The notes: generated by a model not told the origin, from the sequence alone. Numbered from the stretch's first letter, positions 18,014-27,797 are shown. The stretch: DNA of 64,000 nucleotides from Methylobacillus flagellatus KT (GCF_000013705.1 NC_007947.1:1674001-1738000), one strand, 5' to 3'. Translations and numbers: made by a program.

Positions 18014-18724
18014 TCAAGCTAGATCGGCACTTTCGACCGACTTGTTGCAATTATACAACAACCTGTTAAGCGCAGACACTTTGTCTTTACACAGTTTTGC
18101 AACACGGTCAAACCCCATGCAAACTGCACCACGTACACCAATATAGGAAGGTTTCATTTTAACTATATTTTCAATATTTTCCATATTGAGAGAACCTGCC
18201 AGGCCTGTCTGCATCCCTTCGGCCATTCGCAGGAAAATCGCCAGGCTCTCCATGTCCAAATGTGCAAGCAGACTTCGGCCATCTTTATTGGCAGTATCCA
18301 GCATGACACCCCAGAAACCTGCCTCGCGCAACAAAGGCAGCAAGCTAAATTGAGGTGAGAGATCTGCCATCAATACTGCGACGACTGCCAGGTTATGCCT
18401 GGCAATCAGCGGCTGCACAGCATGAATGCAGGCAATATTTTCCTGTTCATTGCCAAAAAAACCTATTTTAATAATATCGACACCTGTGGCCGCCATCTGC
18501 ATGACAGCATGGCAAATCAGCGTAGGCGACATCGGCAAATCGCCAGTCGTTGCACTGGTTATCCTGCGGCCGCCAACAGCTATCACTGCTTCACTGACGA
18601 CTGATAGGGGTAAGGCCCCTAGCGCCCCTTGGGAGGGATTTTTCATGTCAATAATGTCAGCCCCCCCCTCCAAAGCCAGCAAGGCTTCTTCCACTGAGGT
18701 TACGCTGATCAGCAACTTGCTCAT
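18014..18724 (-). CDS. mfnB: (5-formylfuran-3-yl)methyl phosphate synthase MfnB (DUF556)
   Basis: A 236-aa TIM-barrel protein. MSKLLISVTSVEEALLALEG and ADIIDMKNPSQGALGALP are the MfnB signature; the two lysines used in catalysis are expected in DMKNPSQG and in the IIKIGFFG strand, both present. In the family it condenses two glyceraldehyde-3-phosphate molecules to the furan precursor of methanofuran. Methylotrophs need this cofactor for tetrahydromethanopterin-linked formaldehyde oxidation. It overlaps the upstream DUF447 gene by four bases (ATGA) and is the last gene of the string running from hfq. Confidence 0.9.
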   Translation of the reverse strand: MSKLLISVTSVEEALLALEGGADIIDMKNPSQGALGALPLSVVSEAVIAVGGRRITSATTGDLPMSPTLICHAVMQMAATGVDIIKIGFFGNEQENIACIHAVQPLIARHNLAVVAVLMADLSPQFSLLPLLREAGFWGVMLDTANKDGRSLLAHLDMESLAIFLRMAEGMQTGLAGSLNMENIENIVKMKPSYIGVRGAVCMGFDRVAKLCKDKVSALNRLLYNCNKSVESADLA

Positions 18725-19296
18725 GCCTGGTTATCTCCCGTCATTGCAGCCTTATGATTCTCTACCTTGTCGATCAGCCACTGCCAGGCTTCCAACTCAC
18801 GCTCTCCAGCTGTTTTCTCTACCGCAATTCTCAAATAATTGATTTCAGTCTCGATCTTTTCAATCGGTAGCATGTGCAGGCGGCTTACCAGCACCGCAAG
18901 CTCAATCACCGCGGCTTGTGCGCGGTTGAATCCGCGAAATGCAGCATGAATTTCTTCATGGACAATGCGGCAATAGAGCTCAGGACGCGTCTGGTCGTCC
19001 TTGACTTCTACCAGCTCCAGCTCCTGATGCGTCAGGGCAGATGCCAGCACCACACCATTGATCTTGCAAGCATTGGTGAGTGGCCAATCATGGCGCCCGG
19101 TCACCCCACCGGCAAAAGGCCGGACATCATCGGTAAAATTCAGGACGGCTTGTCGTGTCGAAAGCAGGTTGTCCAATGTCACCGAAGGCCTGAATGGCGC
19201 GATCAATACGAGTCCATTGTGCTCCCTCACTCCAAATGGGGCGATATGGGCTTCCCCTTTACAGCTGAGCGAGGTCAGTATGCTTTCATAAATCAT
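18721..19296 (-). CDS. DUF447-family protein, probable methanopterin/methanofuran biosynthesis
   Basis: A 191-aa protein of the DUF447 family, found in methanogens and H4MPT-using methylotrophs and thought to have a flavin-binding split-barrel fold. The N-terminus MIYESILTSLSCKGEAHIAP plus PFGVREHNGLVLIAPFRPS is diagnostic. Start at 19296 is chosen because its ATG overlaps the stop of the upstream gene (ATGA); an upstream ATG at 19332 lies inside that gene. No enzymatic function is established. Context between the DHPS-like protein and MfnB supports a role in C1-cofactor synthesis. Confidence 0.82.
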   Translation of the reverse strand: MIYESILTSLSCKGEAHIAPFGVREHNGLVLIAPFRPSVTLDNLLSTRQAVLNFTDDVRPFAGGVTGRHDWPLTNACKINGVVLASALTHQELELVEVKDDQTRPELYCRIVHEEIHAAFRGFNRAQAAVIELAVLVSRLHMLPIEKIETEINYLRIAVEKTAGERELEAWQWLIDKVENHKAAMTGDNQA

Positions 19297-20807
19297 GTGC
19301 CAGGCACTTTCCTTGTTCTGCGAGGCCCGCAACTCACCTCATCGGCCGTCGACTCCTGCATGGCCTCTTCGATCCTGCGAGGTCCGCAAGCCGTTGATTC
19401 ACTGCCTTGCTCACCCCGCCTCTCCCTTTTCTCTTTCAAGGCGGCATCCCGATGCCCCACTCTGCCGCCCGGGTTCTTTGCCAAGGTGGCGCAGCCCCAT
19501 TCCAGCTCCTCGTCCTGGCTGTAGCGCTTCTTCAACTGCCACGCAATCTGCGCACGCGCCAGCTCCACGCCAAGATAAAAAGCATGCGAGCCGTCTTGAT
19601 CTACATTGAGATAGGGATAAAGCCTGAAAGGATCAGTATCGCAGTACAGTCCATCCCGGTTGAAGATATGCATGCCATGCTTGCTGGTAATAATGCGAAA
19701 ACTCGGATCCTTGATCTGGGAGGCGAGCTCCTGCACCTCCTCAGGCGTATAGGTGAAGGGGCGCTTATCATGCAAACCTAACAGGCCGTCACTGTAATCC
19801 CTGGGCAGACGTTTTTCTTCTCGGGCTGCATACATCATGCGCCGCGCGACATCCGCCTCAGCCACTGCATATACGGCATGTGAGCTGACGGACGTTGCCA
19901 GCACGGCATTGATCCCGAGCTCGGTGATGATACCGAACAATATCGCATTGATGCCGGTAGTATCCGCATCCGTCAGCTCAGTCAGGTTGCCCACCCCCAT
20001 CATGATGTCTATTTCCGGGTAGCGTTTCCTTAAGCGCTGGTAACGCACGATAGAGTCAGTGAATCCAAACGGGATCGGATCCAGGATAGCATCCGCAATA
20101 AATGGCTTACCGCGCTTCAGCATCACCTCTATGGCACGGTAAAGTGATCTGGGATTGGTTGGCGTGGTCGGAATCAGGATGGGCGTAGCGTCTACCTCAT
20201 CAGCAATCCACAGGGTTTTTTCTGTCAGGCTCAACAGGTAATCTGCACCGGCTTTACCCGCTAGCAACAAGTCATCGGTGTTCAACGAGTCCACGCTTAC
20301 CTTGAAGCCTTCCTGCTTCAGCGCATCAATAGCGTCCTTTAGGTGAGGGAAAGGCGTGTTGGGCAGGCAGCCCAGGTCAATCACATCAGCCCCTTGGCGG
20401 CGGAACTCCTGCGCACGCGCCACCACGCCATCCACAGTCAGCTGAGGCGCTTCGACAATCTCGGCAAAAATCTTGACGTCGAATTTGGACAAATCCACCT
20501 CGCGCCCTCCTCTGCCAAAAAACTGTGGTAAATCCTTGAGGTCGTCGGGCCCCCGGACGACGGGAACGCCATATTTCTCCTCAAGTAGCCCCAAATCACC
20601 CTTACAGAGCCCCGGAACAATGATACGGTCAGCATCCCCTGCATCAGGCAGGCGCCGCATGATCAGTTGTGGGGTCAACAAAGCAGCCACAGAGACACCG
20701 AGCTGAGCGATGCGGTAGTTGAACTCGGTAGGCTGCATATCCTCAAGCACCTTATGCAGGCTTTTTTCTGCAAGCTTCCCGGTCAGGAATAAGATGTTTT
20801 CAGACAT
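19293..20807 (-). CDS. Dihydropteroate synthase-related protein of H4MPT biosynthesis
   Basis: A 504-aa protein. The N-terminal about 150 residues (MSENILFLTGKLAEKSL...) form a family-specific domain. Residues about 150-300 are a DHPS-like TIM barrel with ADVIDLGCLPNTPFPHLKDA and VSVDSLNTDDLL. A conserved C-terminal part follows, up to about residue 440 (FYLGVELARAQIAWQL). In methylotrophs and methanogens the family sits in tetrahydromethanopterin gene clusters. Oddly, the last about 60 residues are low-complexity, rich in Arg, Glu and Lys, and contain a repeated CGPRR peptide; this tail looks like a recent 3' extension. It overlaps both neighbours (25 bases with the flavoprotein gene, 4 with DUF447). 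Confidence 0.85.
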   Translation of the reverse strand: MSENILFLTGKLAEKSLHKVLEDMQPTEFNYRIAQLGVSVAALLTPQLIMRRLPDAGDADRIIVPGLCKGDLGLLEEKYGVPVVRGPDDLKDLPQFFGRGGREVDLSKFDVKIFAEIVEAPQLTVDGVVARAQEFRRQGADVIDLGCLPNTPFPHLKDAIDALKQEGFKVSVDSLNTDDLLLAGKAGADYLLSLTEKTLWIADEVDATPILIPTTPTNPRSLYRAIEVMLKRGKPFIADAILDPIPFGFTDSIVRYQRLRKRYPEIDIMMGVGNLTELTDADTTGINAILFGIITELGINAVLATSVSSHAVYAVAEADVARRMMYAAREEKRLPRDYSDGLLGLHDKRPFTYTPEEVQELASQIKDPSFRIITSKHGMHIFNRDGLYCDTDPFRLYPYLNVDQDGSHAFYLGVELARAQIAWQLKKRYSQDEELEWGCATLAKNPGGRVGHRDAALKEKRERRGEQGSESTACGPRRIEEAMQESTADEVSCGPRRTRKVPGT

Positions 20808-21331
20808 GCGAGCCTAGCTTGAATTGCCGCTTGCAATTGCTGCATATCATTGACCACCGTGGTGTCCTCATAGGTCTGGAGCCTTGCGATGTTATCCAGG
20901 TCAATACGACGCGGAAACACCTTGACCACATTGTCGCGAGGAGCTTCCGATTCCAGCTCGGGAGCGGTATCACATGCAAACACGATACTTGGCACACCGC
21001 ATTTTCCCGCCTGTGCATATACGTTGGTCACGAGCGTGTCAGAAATTCCATATACCATCTTGGCAATGGTGTTGGAGGTTGCCGGCGCGATCACGACACT
21101 GTGATAGTTGCCGTAATAAAACATTTCTACGGGAACCGCGCTTGCCGTCTTGTCCTGAAAAACCTTGGCCACGCTATGCTTGAAACCGTACTGCTGAAGT
21201 ACCTCGGCTGCCGCACGGCTCAGGAAAAGATCGACGTCTTGCAGGCCGCTAATGATCTCCAAGCACTCCCGCAGATAATGGCCGGAGCCTGTAATTGCCC
21301 AAGCCAGTTTTGGTTTTTCTGCCGTTTTCAC
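20783..21331 (-). CDS. Flavoprotein (archaeoflavoprotein AfpA / dihydromethanopterin reductase type)
   Basis: A 182-aa flavoprotein with the fold of the phosphopantothenoylcysteine decarboxylase/dihydromethanopterin reductase (acceptor) group. The N-terminal WAITGSGHYLRECLEII binds FMN phosphate; VVIAPATSNTIAKMVYGISD is the hallmark of the family, and DTLVTNVYAQAGK follows. The most likely start is GTG at 21331, seven bases after the purA stop; an ATG at 21376 would overlap purA. Context suggests reduction of a pterin or another step of H4MPT synthesis; exact reaction unproven. Confidence 0.8.
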   Translation of the reverse strand: MKTAEKPKLAWAITGSGHYLRECLEIISGLQDVDLFLSRAAAEVLQQYGFKHSVAKVFQDKTASAVPVEMFYYGNYHSVVIAPATSNTIAKMVYGISDTLVTNVYAQAGKCGVPSIVFACDTAPELESEAPRDNVVKVFPRRIDLDNIARLQTYEDTTVVNDMQQLQAAIQARLACLKTSYS

Positions 21332-21338
21332 GCCTGCC

Positions 21339-22661
21339 TTAAGCCCCGAAAGGATGACGCAAGACGATGGTTTCATCGCGCTCAGGGCCTGTGGAGACGA
21401 TATCCACAGGGACTTCGCACAACGCCTCCAGGCGCTTGAGATAATTGCGGGCATTTTGCGGCAGGTCTTCCCAGCGGCTGATGCCGAAGGTGCTCTCATC
21501 CCATCCCGGCAATGTCTCGTAGACCGGTTGGCAACGCGCCACATCGTCCGCACCCACCGGCAACAAATCGACAGGCTTGCCGTCCAACTCATACCCGGTA
21601 CAGATATTCAGCTCCTTGATGCCATCCAATACATCAAGCTTGGTAATGCACAAGCCCGTCAGGCCGTTGATACGGGCGGAGCGGCGTAAAGCGGCAGCAT
21701 CAAACCAGCCGCAACGACGCTTGCGCTTGGTTACGGTACCGATCTCACGGCCCTTATCGGACATTTGGAATCCTGGCGAATCTTCGGTCTCGATGTCCAA
21801 CTCGCTTGGAAAAGGGCCGCCACCGACACGGGTAGTATAGGCCTTGGTAATGCCGAGCACATAGTGAAGCATGCTCGGACCGACACCGGTGCCCGCCGCG
21901 GCCTGGCCAGAGATGCAATTCGAGGACGTCACGTAAGGATATGTGCCATGATCAACGTCGAGCAATGTACCTTGCGCGCCCTCGAACAAAAGGTTCTGCC
22001 CAGCCTTGTTGGCCTCATAGAGTGCAGCCGAGATATCCGTCACCAGCGGTTGAAGCAACGGTGCCTTGGACAAGGCCTCATCCAGTTGTTGTTGATAGTC
22101 TACAGCCTCGGCATTGAGGTATTTGGTCAATACGAAATTATGGTAGTCCAGCACTTCCCTGAGCTTTTCGGCGAAACGCTCAGGATAGAACAGGTCATAA
22201 ACACGCAAGGCACGACGGGCGACCTTGTCTTCATAAGTCGGGCCTATCCCCTTGCCTGTGGTGCCGATCTTGCGGCCAGGTTCGCGCGCAGCCTCCCGCG
22301 CCTTGTCCAAGCGCACGTGATACTCCAGAATCAATGGGCAGCCTGGGCTGACCTTCAAGCGGTTGCGAACCTCGAGACCAGCCTTTTCCAGACCATCGAT
22401 TTCGAACAAGAGATGATTGGCATCAAGTACCACGCCGTTGCCGATATAGCAATTGACGCCTTCGCGTACAATGCCCGAGGGAACAAGATTGAGCTTATAT
22501 TCTTTCTGTGAGGCACCTTGACCGATGACCAAGGTATGGCCCGCATTGTGGCCACCCTGAAAACGCACGACACCTTGTGCGTGGTCCGTCAACCAGTCTA
22601 CGATCTTACCTTTACCCTCATCTCCCCATTGGGTACCGATAACGACGACGTTCTTACTCAT
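21339..22661 (-). CDS. purA: Adenylosuccinate synthetase
   Basis: About 440 aa, normal length. The N-terminal [19 protein letters not shown] carries the GTP-binding P-loop variant; the IMP site QGGHNAGHT and the later [13 protein letters not shown] and RCGWFDA motifs are complete. It makes adenylosuccinate from IMP, aspartate and GTP. A TTG four codons earlier (22673) is an alternative start. Standard neighbour of hisZ in betaproteobacteria; here followed unusually by cofactor genes. Confidence 0.97.
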   Translation of the reverse strand: MSKNVVVIGTQWGDEGKGKIVDWLTDHAQGVVRFQGGHNAGHTLVIGQGASQKEYKLNLVPSGIVREGVNCYIGNGVVLDANHLLFEIDGLEKAGLEVRNRLKVSPGCPLILEYHVRLDKAREAAREPGRKIGTTGKGIGPTYEDKVARRALRVYDLFYPERFAEKLREVLDYHNFVLTKYLNAEAVDYQQQLDEALSKAPLLQPLVTDISAALYEANKAGQNLLFEGAQGTLLDVDHGTYPYVTSSNCISGQAAAGTGVGPSMLHYVLGITKAYTTRVGGGPFPSELDIETEDSPGFQMSDKGREIGTVTKRKRRCGWFDAAALRRSARINGLTGLCITKLDVLDGIKELNICTGYELDGKPVDLLPVGADDVARCQPVYETLPGWDESTFGISRWEDLPQNARNYLKRLEALCEVPVDIVSTGPERDETIVLRHPFGA

Positions 22662-22682
22662 GAATAGATCCAATAGATAGAT

Positions 22683-23846
22683 TTATAACTCGGGAGCGGC
22701 CACTACGACCCACTCTCCATTTTGCTGGACCAAGATGCGATCGCAACCCAGTTCCGCACGATAGGGCTCCTGCCCCGGCAAATCTTGAATAACCACCTGC
22801 CCCTGCGCGCGCAAACTCTCGACCACAAAGATTAGCGCATCATCTGCAATAGCCGGTGCAAAAATAGCGCCCACGGTCTCAGCGACGGGCAATGAGCTCA
22901 CCACGCCGCGCAAGTCCAGGCTGAAACCGGTCGCTGGTCGGGCCCGACCAAAAATGGCGCCTACCTCGTCGTAGCGGCCACCCCGCGCCAACGGCCCGGC
23001 ATATCCTTGCGCGTAAGCGGCGAAGACGATGCCGCTATGATAGTGATAGCCACGCAACTCTGCGAGGTCAAAGCATACCTTGACATCAAGATCGTCCAAG
23101 CCTGCGCCGACCGCCTTGAGGTCACGCAGCGCCTGCTGGATTTTTTCTGTCTGCGGCAAGCGCTTGGCAGCTTGCTCAAGCACGCTGATATCACCACTCA
23201 GCTCGGTCAGACTTGACAGGGCCTCCAAGGTATCCGGGTTTAAACCTCGCCCCAGCGCACGTACCGCCGCCTGATCCTTGCTTTGCAAGGCTGCGTACAG
23301 CTCCTGCTCCTGAGCCTCACCGATCCCGGCATGTTCAAGCAGGCTGGCAAAAATGCCGACATGACTGACATCAATATATAAGGTATCCAGGCCAACCGTA
23401 TGCAAGGCCTTGATCATCAGCCGCTGGATTTCAATATCGCTCTCGACGCCAGCATGTCCATAGAGCTCAGCACCGACGTGCAAGGGCTCGCGGCTGCGCG
23501 CAAGACCGTCTGGCGATGTGCGCAATACGCTGCCGGCATAACACAGGCGAGTCACTCCCTGATTGTTCAGCATGTGCGCATCAATACGGGCTGTTTGTGG
23601 CGTGATATCCGCTCGGATACCCATGAGCTTTCCGGTCAACTGGTCAACCACCTTGAAAGTGGCAATATCCAGATCATGGCCGATACCAGTCGTCAATGAT
23701 TCCATATACTCCATCATGGGAGGAATCACATACAGGTAGCCATGCACCTTGAACAAATCCAGTAGGCTGCGCCGCAATTGCTCGACGCGGGCAGCCTCTG
23801 CCGGGAGTACATCTTCGATGTATTCAGGAAGTAACCAGTTACGCAT
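22683..23846 (-). CDS. hisZ: ATP phosphoribosyltransferase regulatory subunit HisZ
   Basis: A 387-aa class II histidyl-tRNA synthetase paralogue without anticodon-binding domain. WLLPEYIEDVLPAEA at the N-terminus, MGIRADITPQTARIDAHML and ARGGRYDEVGA are typical. It forms the hetero-octamer with short HisG and gives histidine feedback control; hisG itself is not in the window. The true synthetase hisS is at 58687, so this copy is not needed for charging. Confidence 0.95.
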   Translation of the reverse strand: MRNWLLPEYIEDVLPAEAARVEQLRRSLLDLFKVHGYLYVIPPMMEYMESLTTGIGHDLDIATFKVVDQLTGKLMGIRADITPQTARIDAHMLNNQGVTRLCYAGSVLRTSPDGLARSREPLHVGAELYGHAGVESDIEIQRLMIKALHTVGLDTLYIDVSHVGIFASLLEHAGIGEAQEQELYAALQSKDQAAVRALGRGLNPDTLEALSSLTELSGDISVLEQAAKRLPQTEKIQQALRDLKAVGAGLDDLDVKVCFDLAELRGYHYHSGIVFAAYAQGYAGPLARGGRYDEVGAIFGRARPATGFSLDLRGVVSSLPVAETVGAIFAPAIADDALIFVVESLRAQGQVVIQDLPGQEPYRAELGCDRILVQQNGEWVVVAAPEL

Positions 23847-23868
23847 TATTTTCTATGAAGTTGAGAGG

Positions 23869-24054
23869 CTAGTGCAGCAACAGCACAATAAGCAAGCCAG
23901 CCAGCATGGATGCCAGCCCGACAAAACGCAACTGTCCATCCTTCATTTCCACCATGCGCTGAAACGTCTGCCTCCAAGCCTGCGGGGCGACCAAGGGCAG
24001 TATGCCCTCGATCACCAGCACCAGTCCAAAGGCAAGCAGCAAGCTGGATGTCAA
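23869..24054 (-). CDS. DUF2065 small membrane protein
   Basis: 61 aa with two membrane segments (about residues 4-24 and 43-60) joined by a short charged loop (RQTFQRMVEMKDGQLR). It matches the DUF2065 family, usually encoded between hflC and hisZ/purA in proteobacteria, exactly as here. Function unknown; conserved position suggests a link to the HflKC complex. Confidence 0.88.
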   Translation of the reverse strand: MTSSLLLAFGLVLVIEGILPLVAPQAWRQTFQRMVEMKDGQLRFVGLASMLAGLLIVLLLH

Positions 24055-24069
24055 GATCTAAGTTCCCGG

Positions 24070-24954
24070 CTATTTGCCAGTGCTGCCTGCACGGCCCGAA
24101 TTACGCATATATTTGAAAAAGTCCGAGCTGGGATCCAACACCATGACGTCACTCTTGCTATTGAAGCTATTGCGGTAAGCGTCAAGGCTACGATAGAACG
24201 CATAGAACTCAGGATTCTTGCTGTACGCCTGGGAATAGATTTCAGCTGCCTTGGCATCCCCTTCGCCCTTGATTTTCTGAGCCTGGCTAAATGCTTCGGC
24301 AATGATGACCTCACGCTGTTTGTCAGCATCAGCCCGGATTTTCTCCGCTTCTCCGGCCCCCCTAGAGCGCAGCTCATTGGCAACACGCTTACGCTCGGCT
24401 TCCATCCGTTGGTAGACAGATTCGCTCACCTCCTGAGGAAGATCGACCCGGCGCAATCGCACGTCCAAGACTTGGATACCCATCTGGCGTGAGTCACGGT
24501 CTGCACGTTGACGCAGAATCTCCATGATCTTGCTACGCTCCCCAGACACTACCTCATGAATGGTACGCTTACCAAACTCGGCACGCAGGCCATCGTTGAC
24601 CGTCTGAGACAGTCGGCGCTCTGCCTGCAACTCATCACCCTTGACGGAGACGTAATATTTGGCTGGATCAATGATGCGCCACTTGATGAAAGAGTCTACC
24701 AGCACGTTTTTCTTTTCACTGGTCAGAAAGCGGTCGGGCTCCACCCAGTTCAACGTCAGGATGCGTTTGTCAAAATAACGCACGTTATCCACCAATGGCA
24801 CCTTGAAGTAAAGCCCGGGCTCTTTTTTCACTGCGACAATTTCCCCCAGCCGGAATACCAAGGCATATTCGCGCTGATCCACACTAAAGGCAGACAAGCT
24901 CAGCAGTAGCAAGGCGGCAATCAGGCCCAAGAGTACTGTTCCAAGATTTCGCAT
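24070..24954 (-). CDS. hflC: HflC, membrane protease FtsH modulator
   Basis: A 294-aa SPFH/band 7 protein anchored by one N-terminal membrane segment (GTVLLGLIAALLLLSLSAFS) with the rest in the periplasm. Recognisable parts are VDQREYALVFRLGEIV and the helical stretch with repeated KIRADADKQREVIIAEA. With HflK it forms a large ring around FtsH and limits degradation of some substrates. It overlaps hflK by one base. Confidence 0.96.
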   Translation of the reverse strand: MRNLGTVLLGLIAALLLLSLSAFSVDQREYALVFRLGEIVAVKKEPGLYFKVPLVDNVRYFDKRILTLNWVEPDRFLTSEKKNVLVDSFIKWRIIDPAKYYVSVKGDELQAERRLSQTVNDGLRAEFGKRTIHEVVSGERSKIMEILRQRADRDSRQMGIQVLDVRLRRVDLPQEVSESVYQRMEAERKRVANELRSRGAGEAEKIRADADKQREVIIAEAFSQAQKIKGEGDAKAAEIYSQAYSKNPEFYAFYRSLDAYRNSFNSKSDVMVLDPSSDFFKYMRNSGRAGSTGK

Positions 24955-26129
24955 TATCGGCTCTCCCTGTCTCGACTACGGAATGAATCCCGTGAACGCT
25001 GGATACTGGTATCAAGCTCAGAGGAGCTGCTTGGCATGACCGGTTGCACGGAAGGTGCAGTCGCCGGATTCGCGCCCGAAGCCGATAATAGCTTGTCGAG
25101 TGGCAGGTACAGCAAGCTGTTGTTACCCTTCTGGTCAACCACGACCTTACTGACGCTGGACATGATCTGTTCTTGCGCGTCCAAATATAAGCGCTGACGC
25201 GTAACTTCAGGCGCACGCTGATACTGGGTCAGGATTTGTTCAAACCGGCTGGCGTTACCGCGGGCCTCATTCTCGACGCGCAACTTGTAACCTTCAGCCT
25301 CTTCCAGCAAGCGAGATGCCGTACCACGCGCACGAGGAATGACATCATTAGCATAAGCATATCCCTCATTCTTCTGACGCTCGAGATCCTGTCCTGCCTT
25401 GACAGCATCATCAAATGCCGCCTGCACCTGCTCTGGCGGTTGAGCATTCTGCATCGTGACATTGACAATATTAATGCCTGTGGAATACCTATCCAGGATC
25501 TCCTGCATCAATTGCTTGGCCAGCACAGCAATTTCTTCACGACCTTCATATAGTGCAAAGTCCATCTTGCTCTTGCCTACGATTTCCCGAATTGCGGTTT
25601 CGGCGATGCCGCGCACAGACTCCTCCGCAAATCGGTTATTAAACAAGGTCTCTTCCACATTCTTCAGGTTGTACTGAACCGCAAACTGCAGATCAATGAT
25701 GTTTTCATCATCCGTCAGCATGAGCGATTCCCTGAGCTCGCGCCCGCGGGTAGAACCACCTTCGGCAGAACGATACCCGACTTCTATGGTGCGCACCTGC
25801 TCCATATTGACTACGGTCACACTTTCTATCGGGTATGGCAGGTGCCACCGTGGGCCTGGCATAGTGGTTTCCACATGCTTACCGAAGCGTAGAACGACGC
25901 CACGAGACCCTTGATCGACAATATAGAAACCCGTTGCAAACCAAATGACGGCAACAAGGCCCAAGGCAGGCAATACCGGAATTGTCCTTGCTTCGGGATT
26001 AGGCTCACCGCCTGTACCGCCACCCTTGCCGAACAAGCCACTCAACTTGCGACTGAACTGTCGGAATACTTCATCCAAATCGGGCGGACCATCGTTATTA
26101 CGATTGCCCCAACCGGGATCGTTAGCCAT
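24954..26129 (-). CDS. hflK: HflK, membrane protease FtsH modulator
   Basis: A 391-aa SPFH protein. An N-terminal Gly/Asn/Asp-rich cytoplasmic tail (WGNRNNDGPPDLDEVFRQF) is followed by a membrane segment (about 50-68), VDQGSRGVVLRFGKH, and a long helical region; the C-terminus is Ser/Arg-rich. Partner of HflC. It lies 25 bases after hflX. Confidence 0.96.
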   Translation of the reverse strand: MANDPGWGNRNNDGPPDLDEVFRQFSRKLSGLFGKGGGTGGEPNPEARTIPVLPALGLVAVIWFATGFYIVDQGSRGVVLRFGKHVETTMPGPRWHLPYPIESVTVVNMEQVRTIEVGYRSAEGGSTRGRELRESLMLTDDENIIDLQFAVQYNLKNVEETLFNNRFAEESVRGIAETAIREIVGKSKMDFALYEGREEIAVLAKQLMQEILDRYSTGINIVNVTMQNAQPPEQVQAAFDDAVKAGQDLERQKNEGYAYANDVIPRARGTASRLLEEAEGYKLRVENEARGNASRFEQILTQYQRAPEVTRQRLYLDAQEQIMSSVSKVVVDQKGNNSLLYLPLDKLLSASGANPATAPSVQPVMPSSSSELDTSIQRSRDSFRSRDRESR

Positions 26130-26154
26130 GCATCACTCCGAAAAAATCAAAAAA

Positions 26155-27282
26155 TTATGCGTTTTGATAGGATTGCGTCAACTGATCTTGCAACCCTTGC
26201 TGATGTTCAAGCAAAGCTTGACGTAAGAGGTCAAGCCCTTCTCCTGTCTTGGCAGAAACACGCACTTTCGAAATTCTACCATATTCGTCGCGATCAAGCC
26301 CGGGCGGGATTCCAACACGATCAATCTGATTCAACACCAGCACCTGCGGAACATCTTGGGCGCCAATCTCGGACAGGACAAGATTAACTTGCTCAACTTG
26401 CTCATCGCGACTATCGCTAGCCACATCGACGATATGGAGAAGTAAGTCAGCCTGCACCGCCTCCTCCAGCGTCGCACCGAACGCCTCGACTAGCGCATGA
26501 GGCAAATGCTTGATAAACCCTACTGTATCCGACATCACGACCGGACCGCCGTCAGGAATGTAGAGTTTACGGGAGGTGGTATCCAGGGTAGCGAACAACT
26601 GGTCAGCCGCATAGACACCGGATTGAGTCAACCTATTGAATAAAGTGGATTTACCGGCATTGGTATAACCGACCAGAGAGACTGAAAGAACCTGGGAACG
26701 CCGACGGGCACGACGCTGCATGCCACGCTGTTGCTTGAGCTTGGCGAGCTTCTCGCGCAATTGCTTGACGCGTATACGCAACATGCGCCTGTCCAGCTCA
26801 AGCTGGGTTTCGCCGGGGCCTCCACGCACCCCAATGCCGCCCTTTTGACGCTCAAGATGGGTCCAACCACGCACCAATCGCGTAGACAAGTGCTCCAGCT
26901 GGGCAAGCTCCACCTGCAGCTTGCCTTCATGGCTTTGTGCACGGAGTGCAAAGATATCGAGGATCAGCCCCGTCCTGTCGACGACACGTACTTCCAGCAA
27001 CCGCTCAAGATTACGCTGCTGTGAAGGGCTGAGATCATGGTTGAATACTGCGACCTTGGCATCGGTAGTCTTCACTACGGCTAGCAACTCATCCGCCTTG
27101 CCGCTACCGACAAAAAACTTGGGATCAGGTTTGGGACGGCGTGCTTCCACCGTCCCGGCAATCGACATACCAGCGCTGACAACGAGCTGTCGCAACTCTT
27201 GCAGGCTTTCCTCATACCCAGGATCGCCAAAATCCACGCTTACCAGTACGGAAGCATCTCCACCGACTGGCCGATCAAACAT
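26155..27282 (-). CDS. hflX: GTPase HflX
   Basis: A 375-aa ribosome-associated GTPase. The N-terminal nucleotide-binding domain includes FVGSGKADEL and VFNHDLSPSQQRNLE; the linker region has the GGIGVRGGPGETQLELDRR motif. The G domain has G1 GYTNAGKSTLFN, G3 DTVGFI and G4 NQID. It splits stalled ribosomes under stress. Second gene of the hfq string. Confidence 0.96.
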   Translation of the reverse strand: MFDRPVGGDASVLVSVDFGDPGYEESLQELRQLVVSAGMSIAGTVEARRPKPDPKFFVGSGKADELLAVVKTTDAKVAVFNHDLSPSQQRNLERLLEVRVVDRTGLILDIFALRAQSHEGKLQVELAQLEHLSTRLVRGWTHLERQKGGIGVRGGPGETQLELDRRMLRIRVKQLREKLAKLKQQRGMQRRARRRSQVLSVSLVGYTNAGKSTLFNRLTQSGVYAADQLFATLDTTSRKLYIPDGGPVVMSDTVGFIKHLPHALVEAFGATLEEAVQADLLLHIVDVASDSRDEQVEQVNLVLSEIGAQDVPQVLVLNQIDRVGIPPGLDRDEYGRISKVRVSAKTGEGLDLLRQALLEHQQGLQDQLTQSYQNA

Positions 27283-27304
27283 ACGAGCAGATACTTAACA
27301 AAAA

Positions 27305-27550
27305 TTAACTTTCGGACGTAGGAGTGGGCCCGTGGGGAATGGAAACCGCACGGCCTGGCACAATGGTGGAAATAGCATGCTTATATACCATCTGGGTGAC
27401 GGTATTCTTGAGCAGGATGACATATTGATCAAAGGAATCCACCTGCCCCTGCAATTTGATCCCGTTGACGAGATAAATCGAAACAGGCACGTGCTCCTTG
27501 CGCAATGTATTCAGAAAGGGGTCTTGTAACATCTGCCCTTTAACGCTCAT
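27305..27550 (-). CDS. hfq: RNA chaperone Hfq
   Basis: 81 aa. The Sm1 and Sm2 motifs are complete: [35 protein letters not shown] and [16 protein letters not shown] precedes the ATG. The C-terminal tail is short, as in betaproteobacteria. It heads the long co-directional string hfq-hflX-hflK-hflC-DUF2065-hisZ-purA plus the four C1-cofactor genes. The 247 bases upstream (27551-27797) contain no gene and no clear promoter that I can assign. Confidence 0.97.
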   Translation of the reverse strand: MSVKGQMLQDPFLNTLRKEHVPVSIYLVNGIKLQGQVDSFDQYVILLKNTVTQMVYKHAISTIVPGRAVSIPHGPTPTSES

Positions 27551-27797
27551 ATTGATGCTCCTTTACCTTGTAGTTGTATATATAGGGAGTTTTATTCTTG
27601 AAAAGCAACTTTACGTGAAAAACTTTCCCCAAGCTAGCGCTTGCCACCAGTGACTGGCAAATTCCCTGCCTCTCAATAGTGGGGCCTACAGGCTGAAAAA
27701 CAAGTGCTACGCCGATGCCGCAGCGACAGAACATTGCCAGCTTGTGATTAGGACTACAGAGAAACCAAATTGTTCTATCGTTTGGCAGGCTTTTTTA

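Noticed and set aside
27551..27797. Possible small gene or sRNA between hfq and gltX
   Set aside because: A 64-aa minus-strand frame lacks a credible ribosome site and overlaps the hfq start; a short TTGCCA/TGGCAA stem at 27650 is too weak to call an RNA.
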